DNA from: Lunularia cruciata
Taxonomy: Eukaryota; Streptophyta; Marchantiopsida; Lunulariales; Lunulariaceae
DNA: 64,000 nucleotides
Direction of reading: 5' to 3'
NCBI GenBank assembly: GCA_948567375.1
Contig: OX419756.1
Location: 28,064,552-28,128,551 of the forward strand
Shown: piece after piece, positions 47,020 through 59,650 of the stretch
Position numbering within the stretch: the first letter of the stretch is position 1
Layout of the letters: every line of letters begins with the position of its first letter
The notes under the pieces: model-generated
Told to the model about the DNA's origin: nothing
The model's database searches: none
What the model saw: only the letters and a program-made list of their open reading frames with translations
Translations under genes and position numbers: made by a program

Positions 47020-47960
47020 CTTATGCATGTGAGCATTCTCTCAATGTGATGCAAGTGAATTCCAACGAGGTGTCTTCTCTCCTTGCGGGTTGAATTTAGT
47101 TTTACTTTTTTGAATCATGAATCTCATTCTATCTTACGTTCTTGATATTGATGTCGATGCACCTGCGTTTCTGTCAATGGAAAACTGGCTTGACTTAATA
47201 CAGTTGTAAATTCATACTGAAATCAGGTTCGCGCGCAATGTACCTTAGGACCCTGGTGAAGCTTGAAGCTTGAAGAACCTCCTTCATCTAGCTCTGAGTA
47301 AATTAAATTCTCAAATCTATAATAAATGTGTATATTTTGAGTGAAATATACTATTAATGGACAACACTACATCGCTAGTGGCTGGAATCAAAACATTAGA
47401 TGATTGGCAGTAGCTGTTGTCAGAAAAAGGTTTACACTCACTGATCATGCGGTCGTATTTTAAAAGGGTCAATGTATAAACCTATGTATTTAGACAGGAC
47501 TTTTACTTTTGCTACGATTATATACTTGAAACTTCAAATTTTAAGCCGACAAAGATTTGAAATATCAAAAGACTCATTAAAGAGAGAAGTGAAAGATTGA
47601 TTCTTTGGCGTACATGTTTAACTCCTGATTTATCAAAAAGGAATGTTTTTTTCTGATAACATTGTTGTACATACGACAATGCACCAAGTCGTACATCTTT
47701 ATGCTCCTGATGTACTACAAAGGAAATTTTTTATCTGACAACGCTTGTTATAATACGTTAATACAACAATATAAAATTCAGAACGGGATATTCTAACATG
47801 ATCATAAAAAGAATGATATTTCAAACAGCATTTAAGAACAGTCAGTAGACAACACATCTAATCTCGTAAGCAAAAAAAAGTAATCATTTATTATAAACTG
47901 AACTCGCAAATCTTGTATGCTCGAAACTCTGATCATTTTGCTCACGTATAAGATCTCATG
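47020..47960. repeat. Spacer block S, copy 3
   Basis: It is colinear with 6700-7640 and, in its first part, 17533-18180. No gene is supported. Confidence 0.7.
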
Positions 47961-47969
47961 GTCCTATAC

Positions 47970-49370
47970 GGGTTGTTAGTGTATGCACTTATATTGGCCT
48001 GGAACACTGTGAATAGAAGCACTAAGTCTTGGCAAAGGGTAGAACAAGACTTTTCTTGAAACGGGCACTAAACGCGGAGGCAACACAAAAACCGCTCTTG
48101 ACTTTGACCGAGGGAAATTCTCTCGAACACGCGACAAGGGAGACACAAACTTTTTGAAACTCAAGAGTAAGAAGTTCAAGCAGAGTTCAAGTTCAGAGTG
48201 ACGTCGACCTCAAAGAGTACACTGGCTGGTGCCCATTTCGCCGCAGTGGATCGATTTTCACTGAGTTAATTTACAGCTTAGTCACAGTTCATTTGTAGTC
48301 CCCTCCAGATCCTTTGTGCCGAAAAAGAGATTCGACTGAGAACTAGATCAAACAGGTCGAGAATCTAAATCTGTGTATCCAATCAAACTTCCAGCTATTC
48401 TTTCCATTGACTTGTTGCTAATAGTCCAAGTTGGCAGCTCGGATTTAGACACAGTATCTCGGAAATTGTTTAGGATAAAGAAGACGAAGATGAGTCATTG
48501 TTGCGTGTTGATACGACTACCCATTGTGGATCTCTCAATATTCCAGCCTCTCCCGTGCGGCTCTGCAAAGATTCCCATCCAGAGTACTGCATAGCTGGTT
48601 AGCTGTTTCGCCAATCATCGTGAAGTGTTGAAACTGTGCTTTTTATGCGGAGTGTTGAGTAAGATGGGAGTTAAGTTTTAGGAAACAACAACGAGATCAT
48701 GACTGATAAAGGAGAATGGAGAAAATCTTGGATTAATCTCCTGTTGTCGCGCGCTACCAGCTGTCTCCTGTACAATTGCCAACCAGCTCCAAGTCTTGCC
48801 CATGTTCATTATTCGTCTTGTGTCCTTATGACCTGCTTCCTCGTGAAGGTTCTGGATAGTAAGCACGCGTGAAGAAGTATGGGTAAGACATCTGGAAATT
48901 GAAAGCATAAATCCCAGGGTCGAGGAATCTGAAATATGTTGTCACTAGCGAGCGACGGTAACCGGGACGTGCTCTGCACCTTTTGTAGAGCCCAGAGCTA
49001 GTCCCCCTTGCGGACACACGGTTGTCCGCATATTCCATTTCTTGAGGGAGCCCAAGGATTCTAGAGGAGGAAGCGCGGAAGTGATCATGGGGATTGGATA
49101 CTGGAAGCCTGTGAGATGAGAGGTGGTCTGTGTGAATTACATTGGTAGATTCTCATGTCTCGTTATCAGAACCAGTGTGTAGTCAACTTCGTTTCCCGGT
49201 TTCGCACGGATTTGATTGTCCTATATCTCGAGATAATCGAAACAACCAAAGACCATTCAATCTGAAGATGTTCGGTAGACTATATTGTTTTCATATGGCA
49301 TGCAATCAGATACTGTAGATAACATGGTTAAAACCTCTCCCACAAAGCATAAGATCGATAGTAAACGAGG
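47970..49370. repeat. Upstream block P, copy 3
   Basis: It matches 7640-8960 and 41270-42600 and is closest to 3170-4020 in its first part. Near 49375 it switches directly into the sequence that precedes TPR exons, skipping hydrolase, NB-ARC and LRR. Confidence 0.7.
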
Positions 49371-49484
49371 TAAAAGGAAAATATTTATCTAATCCTTATT
49401 TAATTATCATTTATTATGAATCTTTTTACAGGAGTCATAGGGATATTCATCCTTTCCAGCAACATCATCCGTTTCATCTGGCAG

Positions 49485-50163
49485 ATACAGTGCAAGTGTT
49501 TGTAGCATGCCTGGAGACTCATCTGCGGCTCCAAAAGATGTGAACAAAGCCTATGAAATTTACACGAACGAGACGCATCAAGGATACATCGACAACGATA
49601 CATCATTATGATAGATTTGCTATTGTGAGTCGACTACAACATCTTTCTGGTTTTGGTATTTCCGTTGCAGTCCATGCCACATTCAACGCCAATTGTATGT
49701 ATTATAATTTGATACAATGTATCACATTTGTCTTCTCCACAGCTGATAGAATGGAAGCGAAATTCAAAACAGAGGTAGGAGATTCTGACGCAGCTAGTGA
49801 CGATATGGAAACCGCCCTCAATTATAATAGTCTAACAAAGATTATGTAAATGAACACTCCGTATCTACTTCACTGCGTTGTAAACAACTTTTGTTGCAAA
49901 CGAGGTGGGTTCTGAAACAAATGATGGGAGATCTGATGGTGCTCTAGAATAATTGAGCAAAAGCCCGGAGATTTCTGGCCGACCGGACTACGAAGTGTTG
50001 AAGCACCGTGGGTTCGTCAAATTTCTAATAAGAGACATGGAACGTGCGAGAACAAGATGCAGAACAAGCTCTACAAATCCGAACCGAGAAACCTTTCGAG
50101 CGTCAGTACACTTCGTAATGCTTAGGAACCAGCTTAGTGAAATACCTGGGCTTTTAACTCTAG
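49485..50163 (+). pseudogene. TPR-tail pseudogene, copy T3
   Basis: Exon a (49485-49624, after CATCTGGCAG, before GTGAGTCG) reads SSAAPKDVNKAYEIYTNETH before a shift. Exon b starts at 49750 after CTGATAG with MEAKFKTEVGDSDAAS and METALNYNS, then decays; the part near 50005-50070 keeps LKHRGFVKFLIRDMERA. It is a TPR relic fused behind block P with no NLR core. Confidence 0.6.
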
Positions 50164-50300
50164 CTAGTAGAACCTCCTCATCTACATGTAAGCTCTCTCC
50201 GCAAGTGATCAAGTGAACACATGTTCACCTTCTAGTACGCTTGATGAACATGGCCTCACATTCTCCGAGGAACTACATTATATAACACAGATACGCGCAA

Positions 50301-50465
50301 ATGGAGCATAGTGGAAACACAAGCACGTTGTTAGGTTTTGCTTTCATAGCCGTTGCGTTCTTGACTGCAGCACAGGAGCTTAACTACGTTAAATCTCGGG
50401 TTAGGCCCTCTCTTCTTTGCACAAAAGTGACATGTATGGATGGAGAATCGCCGTTGGCGGACTGA
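50301..50465 (+). CDS. Small ORF with signal-like N-terminus
   Basis: 54 residues from ATG 50301 to TGA 50463-50465. The N-terminus MEHSGNTSTLLGFAFIAVAFLTAAQ has a hydrophobic core like a signal peptide or membrane anchor. It is followed by ELNYVKSRVRPSLL and two Cys. There is no close copy elsewhere in the window. It could be the first exon of a small membrane or secreted protein, or chance. I do not recognise the family. Confidence 0.2.
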   Translation: MEHSGNTSTLLGFAFIAVAFLTAAQELNYVKSRVRPSLLCTKVTCMDGESPLAD

Positions 50466-50939
50466 GCCTTTAATAAGCGTTTCTAGAAAATCTTCCGCGG
50501 TAGAATCTGCATGAATCTACCATAAAGGAGTGATTGCGAACGATGTTTTCCTTCGGGTTGCTGGGCTGGTACTACTCTTCCTTAATAATTAGGACACCTC
50601 TACTCATGCTCATGGCCATCAATTCACCAGAGCAACAAAGTCAATGAACAAACAAGGAAGTAGCTCAATCAAGAACATTCATGTTGCAGATGGAATCAAG
50701 GAGATTCTCATTGTAAGGGATCACCTTGAACCGTTCAACAATAAAGGCTTTCCTGGGTAGGAAATAACTCCATTAACAAGTGTCATCGTCAGTTTCGGCT
50801 ATGCTGAGTTCTGAGGTTTGATCTTCTACAGATAATACTGGAGTTGAGGGAGTAGTTCTTTGCTTTGAGATGTGAGATAGGCGAGGTATGAAACTTCCCG
50901 GTTTGAGATGAGCTGCCGGAGCTGCGAGCTTGTAATCGC

Positions 50940-51110
50940 TGACCTTCTGTGCAGGTTCGCTACATTTCTGATAAGAGACCTGCACGGCGCTCTACAACCA
51001 GCAGAGCCAAGGACGACACATCCAGCACGAGAATCCTCCTGCTCCTACTTACATGTCGTTTCTGTTGGCAATAACCCCGGTGAAATCCGAGGGATTGGAG
51101 CTAAAGGTAG
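50940..51110 (+). pseudogene. Highly diverged TPR-tail relic
   Basis: After a CTGTGCAG the plus strand reads RFATFLIRDLHGALQPAEPR, which parallels GFVKFLLKDMEGARQDAEQA of the TPR tail, and weaker similarity continues to about 51110. The 70-aa antisense ORF at 50773-50985 overlaps its start and is probably a shadow. The rest of 50170-51700 shows nothing I can assign. Confidence 0.3.
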
Positions 51111-51704
51111 CATAAGCTCACCTTGTGAACCTTTCTCCCGAAGGGTTCATTGGATTTAATGACTTAAAATGTTACCTTTGGATCAGAACTTGGTCCGCTC
51201 TCTCCGACATGTCCAGATCTCTTACGAGGAGATTCGCCAACATTATATTACAAGTAGAGGTGTGAATCTCAAATTGGACTCGGCATATTTTATAACTTTC
51301 GCTAGAGAGTTATCAAATTTATAAATTATTTCATTTCACATCCAATTAAAGCTAAGGAGCAAAAACCACTAGTAGATACAAAGAATCTATGACGACTATC
51401 CGAGCACTATTAGGCATAAAGTAAATGAGGAAAACCCGCTTTTCTGTTCTCATCTCAGAGGGATGCCTTTAGAAGGAAGGAAACGTACCGTTAAAATACT
51501 TTTACCATTCGTCTCAATGTAATATCAGAATGTTAAAAGATGACAAGATATATCCACCATGGAATGACTGGCCACTACTAGCAAAAGTACTTTTGAAGTG
51601 AATACTATCCTTTTACCAATATGCACCAAGACGCGATGATATGAAGCAATGTATATCATTCTATATATCCTTATGTTGACCTATCTTCAACATATATGAG
51701 AATA

Positions 51705-54700
51705 TTATGCCTGAGTTGGTGCAATATCCATAGGATAGCAACCTAACACTCTTAGAAATGTGGCAAATTCCTGCATATTTGGCAATAGACTAACTTTAGT
51801 AAAAAATAAAGACGACTAACATGTGGATAATGGAACCTTTATGTATGTCTATTAAGCTCTTCAGCTTTGCTGTCAAATATTTTGAATCCTGATCGATTAT
51901 AGACAAAGTTTTCACATTTTCTTATAATGACGATACTTATGAGTTACTTACTTGTAGGTGACCCAAAGCGTTCTGCGTACGAGGATCAGCCATGGATGCT
52001 TCAAAGTCGATGTAGAACAGATAGTCAAAGTACCTGAAGAATCAAACTTAGTCGTGAAATTTAACTGAAAAATATCATACATTGTAAATAGTCTGATCAG
52101 GCGAAGTAAGACACTTAACTCTTTACAGTAACAGACCAGGTCATTACGGAATGCAGAATAGTATTTGATCACTACGATACTCAAGAGCATTTCCTGGATA
52201 GCATCTTCTTACCAGAATGATCATTAGATTGTTACATCTAATTTGACTAGTTTTTCATCAGTAACTGGCGGGGCTCATTAAGGAACAAATTCCAAACAAG
52301 AGCTCTTACTTGGCTGTGCCTTTGTTTGTATCATCTACGATTCGTAGAGGTCTCTTATGTTGAGGCCGACTTTCGATCTAGCAAGACCATTACATATAAA
52401 ACGTAAGATTTATGGATGATTAAGTACCAAATGTATCTCAACATGCGCCAGCGTTTCTATTAGAAGCATACGATTAAAACCAATTTTCTAAACTCTAAAA
52501 AATTAAAAGACCTTACTTTTGTCAAGTTGATGTTTCTCAAAGAAAAGCAAGCTAGTGCCTTGAAGAGTTCTCCAGGTCCTTCTTGTAAAGTGAAAACAAT
52601 GCTAGTCTGCGCAACCCATCAATATAAGTACTTTGGTTAATTCTAACCGAATAGTTATTGAGGTCAATTCGTCTGAAACACACACTAAGTTAATTTCAGT
52701 GGATCGAAATCAATCTTCCCAGAATGTAGATATCACAACAGAAACTCAAAGGCCATTGAAGTTTTTGCTGATTTGGATACCTGCTCGAGATATTTCAGAT
52801 ATTCAGAAGTTAAACTTAAACTTAATACTAGGAAGCTTACAAGCAACCTCTTTGATGTGATAGATGTATAACTAAGAGCTTTCATGTCACTATATTGGCA
52901 TAGAGGATAATTTCATCATATATTAATTGATGAAAACATTTAATGTTAGATATTTACCTTAAAAGGTCTATCATTCCTAGGGATAACGGGTTCTCTTGCC
53001 AACATCAAGAAACGAGTAACATTGTCAGAGTCATCCTGCATTTGAGAGGTAGAAAAATTAGCTGATAGGGGTATCGAAGCAAGTTCCTAAGGTTTCTCCA
53101 TTGAGATATCAATGTGTATCAGGAGGAACTCTAGAATTCAATCCAAACGAAAGATCAAGCCCCAACAAGTGCGTACAATTGCAGATACTGTACTCATCTG
53201 GTTCTTGCAGAATAGTGACCCTACATTGTTTAGAGTGTTGCTCATGAAAGTAAGAATGATACATATCACACAAGGAGCCGAGAATCCATGCCTGGATGCC
53301 ATCAGCAAGAACATTTAACCCATAGATTTCAGCAGCACGAGCACTTGCAACAGCTCCTGTATCAACCAGACCATTCGCAGCAATAAACTGGAATCGAAAA
53401 GTTAAGGTGATCAGAAACACTCCAATGAACCAAATCATGAAGTAAATACCTGATCATCTCACAATTATACATATGTGTTAAATGAGAGATGATAAGATAC
53501 TCAAAACTCAGCAAAAAGAGATGTGTCTTACCTGTGCAGCCCCTGCAGTGTCATCCACCGCTTCCCGAATCACTCCAAGTTTGGACAAGGTAAGTTCGCA
53601 TTGAGCGAGAGCCTGCAAGAAGAATGGTATAAAGTTAATGTCGGATACTAAAGTCCAAATCTAACGAATATTATATATAAGAAAGGAAAAAGGAAAAAGA
53701 AAACCAAGTAGAAATCATATGCATCTTCCTAAATGAACTGAACGCTTGTTCTTGTAACTTGCTGTGGAGAAAAGTAATACAAAAGAGAACCGCAATGAAA
53801 AGATGAGAAATCAACCTGTTGATGGCTGACAACTCTTTTCAAATCCTTGGTTTGAACGCCGGGAAGTGCCATGAGACAATGATGCACAGCAAGTTGGACT
53901 TCACCCACGATATGTAATCTATGGCGCATGAGAAGATCATAATTTCTGTGGATGCTTCCCCCGAGGGAGTTCTCAATTGGCAGGACAGCTCTGTCAACAA
54001 GCCATAATTCTACTGCCTGTTCACAGGTTAAGACAAGTTCGTAATGTCATTAAATTTCAAAAATCTCATAACAAGACACAACAAATAACCCTAGGGAGAA
54101 GACGACCGCGTAGCAAACACGAAGGATGGGAAGACCCCATCAAGCCGTACAAGGGAGAGACAAAAGACGTAAAATGGAGCTAGGCCCCAATAGTATCGAT
54201 ATGAGAAATTTGCCCTAGTGCACCTAAGATTATAGATACCTGAAAAGTGGCATCAAACTGGTCGCAAGGCACAGTCTCACATTTTGGGTATGCCTTTGCA
54301 GCAGCGGCCTCGCTGTAAGCTCCGGGAACACCCTATTCACATTAAAACACTAACTCCTAAGAATCACTTAAGAGCATCAGTAGATGCAAAATTTGTCAGC
54401 AAAGAGAACAAGATTATGGGCAAGCACAATAGACCTAATTCAGATTCCATGTACCTACTAGAAATAACACTCTCTACAATACATATGTAACACAACAGTT
54501 GCAGTCTGACACAAAGACACTCGCGTTCTGACGACTTGTGTACTTGATTTGTACCTACTTGATATGCAACCCGCAGCATGGATCCATAGTTCGTCTGCAG
54601 TGCGATAGTACTCATGGACAATGGGCCTGTTCAAGCACAGTAGGAAGCAATATCAGTGAGACGGACACTAATAATAACAGCAATGTTTGAAGAGCGCAGA

Positions 54701-55300
54701 CATTTCACTGAAAATTTTTCCGTGCATGAAACAGCTGAGCTGGAAATGAAGGACGGTCCTTCATATAGCGGCACCAATGCTCTTTCTGATCATTGAAGGA
54801 GCAGGGGAGAGCGAGATGAGCAGTAGATGAGTGCTAAGGGTGCAACTAAGTATGATATCAGAGAAAAGAGGAAATAAAGTAGCATCAGATGTGATTTCCT
54901 TGTGTGACCACAGGAATGACATTTCTGATAACCGAAGGTACAGGGGAGAAAACAGAACGGCAGTGAGCTACATGTAAATGAAACTACAGACAATAAGCAA
55001 ACAACTATAGTATCAGCAAAACAGTAAATAAAGTAACAACGCACGTGGTAACGCCATCAGGGGCCGACGAGGAGCGACTTCCAACTTCGTTTCGGTGTCC
55101 ACAAGCACTAAATCTTGCTTCCCACTTTCCGCTGGTTCCAACTTCGAACTCTGGTTCGAAATAACCGAGTACTCAATTAACTTGCATTCCGTTTCCTCTA
55201 GCTGAAGACATGCCCACTGAATCGATAAAACAGCACATGAAGTTGGCCATTCGGCACTGCGTCCAGCAACCAGGGGATCCAGGACACCATCCGAAGACAT
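51705..55300 (-). CDS. ADT: Arogenate/prephenate dehydratase, 11 exons
   Basis: The enzyme converts arogenate (or prephenate) to phenylalanine (or phenylpyruvate), the last step of Phe synthesis, normally in plastids. Exons (minus): 55300-55045, 54626-54559, 54332-54240, 54016-53816, 53612-53532, 53387-53292, 53035-52958, 52606-52517, 52377-52310, 52033-51952, 51770-51705. They total 1179 nt with all phases agreeing, giving 392 residues. The PDT domain begins near residue 104 ([15 protein letters not shown]) and has [20 protein letters not shown] and the catalytic VTRF (Thr 272). The ACT domain (about 290-385) has the IESRP Phe-binding motif. Intron 6 is GC-AG. A stop lies directly upstream of ATG 55300. 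The N-terminus is not a typical Ser-rich transit peptide, so an upstream exon is possible. Confidence 0.93.
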
Positions 55301-55309
55301 TCACGGAAC

Positions 55310-56200
55310 TTACAACAAATCGATATTCAAACTTGTGCCTCGATTACGATGCAATTCCCAGCTCAAGAAGATGATGACCTCAACAACCTACCTAGATTCA
55401 GAACAGGTCAGCGCAGAAGCATTTTCCTAACACCACTTCTACACCAACAATTTTTCAAACTTTACATCCGAAAATTCAATTTTAGGCAACGAAGTGCAAA
55501 AGACACTCAAAGTGTAAAAGACCTTGAGCAGAAACGCCCAAAAGGTACCACCAGTACAGTCATCACCTCGGCATCCGACACTTTGGAAGAAATTGACGAC
55601 TGGAGAACGGAAGCCATTATCTACAGTATGTCTCGAGCATGATTTTTCGTGTCCCGTTTCCTTCCGTCCTCTACATATGTCAAGAGGGGAGAAATAGAGC
55701 CATGATTGGGATGAAACAGATACGATGTTTCGCTATCCTTTCAGTACAATCATACGTAAGTCAGTGTGCTGTGCCGCTTATGCTGCTTTGCACTGTTTGG
55801 TGACTTGACATTCATCTGCAGTACACAGCTGCTACTGCTGCTCCTCCGGCAGGACTTGGAGGCGCTGTTCGGCTCCCATGCGATGGAGCACCACGACGAC
55901 CACGCGGTTGTACCACGAGACTGTACCACGGCAGCGGGACTAGGTAACCAGGTACATTGATAAGGACGAGATGATGTCCAGAAAAGGAGTGGATCGATAC
56001 GAGCGAATTGTTGTCTTGTCTGTAACATATTCAATAAGATATTCATACCGTACGGCTCTTTTCTGCCTTTGGCTATTTTGCTTCGTTTGTTTGAGGATTT
56101 GGTTTCGATTTTCCCCAACAGTTCCTTACGTTTCTTTTTGATCTTCTCTCATTAACCTTTGTTTATATTGTAGTAGCTTTTCTACACAACAAAGTAGATC
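55310..56200. repeat. ADT upstream flank with divergent ORFs
   Basis: This is the promoter side of ADT and the source copy of 18790-19740. A plus-strand ORF starts at 55349 (MQFPAQEDDDLNNLPRF), and another open segment at about 55820-55960 contains LRQDLEALFGSHAMEHHDDH, after an ATCTGCAG acceptor. If real, these are exons of an unknown divergent gene sharing a promoter with ADT. The (CTG)n Leu run differs by one codon between copies. Confidence 0.4.
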
Positions 56201-56329
56201 TCTATGATCATTTTTCAACTCAATTAATTAAAAGGGGAATTTACATACACTGGCTCAGAAATCCATAATATTCACAAAGCAATGCATAATTTTAAAAAAA
56301 ATATGGATAAGGGTACATTTTATTATCAC

Positions 56330-59020
56330 TTAGAGCAAACATTACTATGCTGCGATATGACCACAGTCACATGTTCGGTTATTATGCACTTTTTTCTACA
56401 TTTGCCACACGAAAGCTGATTTTCTAACTCTGTTTCTCCACAACTTTGAATCCTAATTTTCTTGGGTAGACCTGTTCGCTTCATATGCGGAAGAGGACAC
56501 GTGAGATTGTCTTTTGCACACATTTCCAAATCTACTGCAATAACAACTTCACTGTGTGCTTTTTGAAGCTCTGAAATCAGATAAGAGGTGTGGACTAAGT
56601 CAAAGGGTGACTGGTGTGTTTTCCTTGCAACTACACATGCATGGGTGCATAGAAGTCGTTATTGTTGGAATGCTTTACATGAACATGAATGTTCATGTAG
56701 ATTACCACAAAGTCCACTATTGCTTTGATACATAACTTCAAAGTTGTTAGGACCGAGCAGAAACATGATGCAAAATGTGTGCATCTTGAAAAGTTTGTCC
56801 AATTTTTTATTGAACCTTTTCTGAGATCAAACTCACTCTGCTAGTGTTTGCTAGCTCCATGCGCCGCGTGTGGATGAGCACACCACTCTTATGCACGACT
56901 TGCATAATTGCTTTAAGCGGCTCAGCCTCTTTTGCTTCCAAGATCCAAGAGTTGGTAGATCAAACATATTTGACATCAATATGCCAAGTTGTGGGAATTG
57001 GAGCATGGCTAAGCATCCAAGTTGGTAATGATATTCTGCACACATATGAGTCAGCCTCCTCATTCATCTTTGTAATCTGAGCTGTTGAAACTTTAATGCA
57101 TTGATTGTTAGTGCTTTTGCAGTTGCCCAAATCTTGCCATTGGGTTTTGTTTTAAATTGTGCATTGACATTGTTTTTTATATGCCACAAGCGCAATGGTA
57201 TGCACTAGGTATTTTTATGCCATTGCATCTATGATACCCTGTAAAAAATTAACATGATGAATACATTAGTGCTATGGTGGATTACAACATCTTGAAGGTT
57301 CAAAAAATCTGCTAATCTAGTCAATAAGTCAATATGGGGAGCCTCGCTAATCTTGTGCCTCATTCCTCACCAACACCATGTGTTGCTTCCCAACCAAAGC
57401 ATTCACTTAATATTACATCTTCTTCTAATCAAGACCACTTTGGAATCGTCTTCGATCATATTTAGCCATTATCACCTAATATCCGCTCCACTTATGAAGA
57501 AAGCCATTAGACTTGAGAATATCATAGAACCTTGTCATTATCTATGATCATGAATGCCCCAAGAATGCTAATCATGGGAGTTGTTACTTAAAGCTCTGAA
57601 TAGATGAGCATAATTTGATGCAATTACTCTATGTCACAATTCATTATTGCACTTGCTAGAGAATGGATAAGTACAATAACTATCATTTTAGCAATATGAT
57701 TGGAGTAGCAAGAATATAAAAAAGTGCAAGAGTGAGTTTTTCTTCATCTCTAATAGACCAAAATAAGCAAATAAATTGGCAAGTAAAACAAACCAGCAAG
57801 ATTTCATTTGTAAATTTCTTGATCATAACAAAGAAACTTATTGACTGTTCCACAAGGGGAATATACAACATGAAACTTGCTTTTCAACCAATCTTTCATC
57901 CTCTGTTGGGGCATGTGTGCAGTTAAGTTAAGTAAGTACATCTTTTGATTAATCAAGTGTGATTTGGTGGACTTGAGCCCAAGATATAACCGACATCTAA
58001 AGACCAATCCCCAACAATAAAAATATGACTAAAACTCATCAACTTGTTAAAAAAAATAACTATTCTTCATTTCTATTTTGCATGAGTGGTACAACAATTA
58101 AGCAAGCCTCCAATTTAGAAGAGAATAAACCTTCAAAAAAGGAGCCTTGTCACTAAGCACACTTAATTTGACTAGCATCAAAATAGATGGAGGATGAGTG
58201 TTTTTCACTAATGAGACTGACTAATCGTATGCACCTCTTGTTTGCATATATTTCAATGTAAATTAAACTATAAAACAATAAATTCCTCAATCAATAGAAG
58301 GTTCAGATGAGGTTAGTCAAACGCTCACCCCACAATCATGCAAAGATAAGGAAGTGCCCAATTGTTTCAAAGTTGCAGAATATGGATCAAGTCATAAAAG
58401 TAAATATAGAGGTTGATAATGAAAGCAACTTGAAGATGTCAAACACTAATTGACAATAATATTGAAGATTATTCCCCATTCTATGTAGTTTCATACCTTT
58501 TCTTGATTGTTGATAATGGATATCATCTCCAATTAAAAATCCCATGGATTCTATAATAAGTGCACAAAACCACTTTCAGTTCACTACATTCTAGATTGGT
58601 GCTACAGCATATGCAATAGGAAATAGCCAGCTTGTGCCATCAAGAACACTCATTGCAAGGTATATACCCTTGTATGTTCCTTTGGCATGGCATGTGTCAA
58701 TTGTGTATATAGGGCAAGAAAAGCATGCTACTTGCATCCAATGTGCAAGACATATAAAGGCTGGCTTGAAGCAATGATTAGAATCTACTTAAAAGTTTAT
58801 TACACTTCCTAGGTTTGTAGTTTCCAAACCATCCAAGAGGAAAGATAATTTTTTGGAAGCTGTTGAAGTATTCATTGGCTGATCTCTTCATGTGCAGTTC
58901 CCAACTATGCCATGTAGTCATATATGATGTCTTTGCAAGTAATTCAAAGCAAGCTAGATTGATGATGTGTTTTGGCGTGAGCTTTTTTATCATTGTGAAC
59001 AAGTGGCCATGCAAATTCTG
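56330..59020 (-). pseudogene. MuDR-like transposase pseudogene (MULE), copy 2
   Basis: This is a longer version of the relic at 19950-21256. From right to left on the minus strand: KGTYKGIYLAMSVLDGTSWL and FPIAYAVAP with the DDE-type core region (58720-58600); the helical part with LACFELLAKTSYMTTW and SANEYFNSF (59010-58850); the NSWILEA equivalent near 56950; and a SWIM/zinc part ending LSCGKC near 56410. The order is disturbed and frames are broken. The transposase would cut at Mutator-type terminal repeats; none was identified with confidence. Confidence 0.55.
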
Positions 59021-59151
59021 CTAAATTGCATCCGGATACTCAAAATGTTAAAGGTCAAGCAAGCTGCATCATGTGCAGTAAATGAAACAACATGATCATC
59101 CTTAAGGCGGTTCATAGACACTCAAAACTTGCACACATTTGATTCCAAAGC

Positions 59152-59211
59152 ATTTGCTACATTGCTTTTGGATGCATGGACATTTGCTACATTGCTTTTG
59201 GATGCATGGAC
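59152..59211. repeat. 30-bp perfect tandem duplication
   Basis: CATTTGCTACATTGCTTTTG plus ATGCATGGA-type sequence occurs twice head to tail. Confidence 0.85.
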
Positions 59212-59429
59212 TTTGCTTCTCATTAAATATTGCTTGTTGGACAAACAATGCAAACGTTTCATGGCTTATTGCTTATGAATGTATACGGAGTTGACAGCGC
59301 AATCGAGCAGTTTGAACATGCTACTCATACTTCTTTTGCAGTACTATAAGTTACTCCGACTGGTAAGAATTGGGCCATGGTAAAACTAATAAATCTATAG
59401 CCAAGAGAAGGAAAAACAAGGGTGGTGCT

Positions 59430-59650
59430 GAGCGGGGTGAGTGCAATTGAGAAAATGTGCCCCTATATGTAACTAATTTTCAAAAAGGTGCACATATATG
59501 TATACTGGACCTCTCTTTGCAATATTATAGATCTATGTATCCGCATTAGTAGATTCCCCTAAGAAAAAGTCCCCGTATCTGTAAACTGTACCCCTCATTG
59601 CAAATGTTATAAATTTATGTGCCTCTACTAGTAAATACTCCTAAAAGACA
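59430..59650. repeat. Degenerate subterminal-type repeats
   Basis: Two 65-bp units (about 59497-59563 and 59580-59644) share TGTA.ACTG.ACC and TTGCAA.....ATA and end in CCCCTAA or CTCCTAA; a third partial unit precedes them. They lie outside the MULE relic and may be the end region of that or another DNA element. The rest of 59030-60660 holds no assignable gene; a 21-bp tandem repeat (TGTAAATTAACTTTTGTGC) lies near 59955-59998. Confidence 0.5.

Noticed and set aside
50773-50985. 70-residue minus-strand ORF with Ser/Thr-rich end
   Set aside because: It overlaps a diverged TPR relic on the plus strand, has no domain and no second copy; too weak to call a gene.
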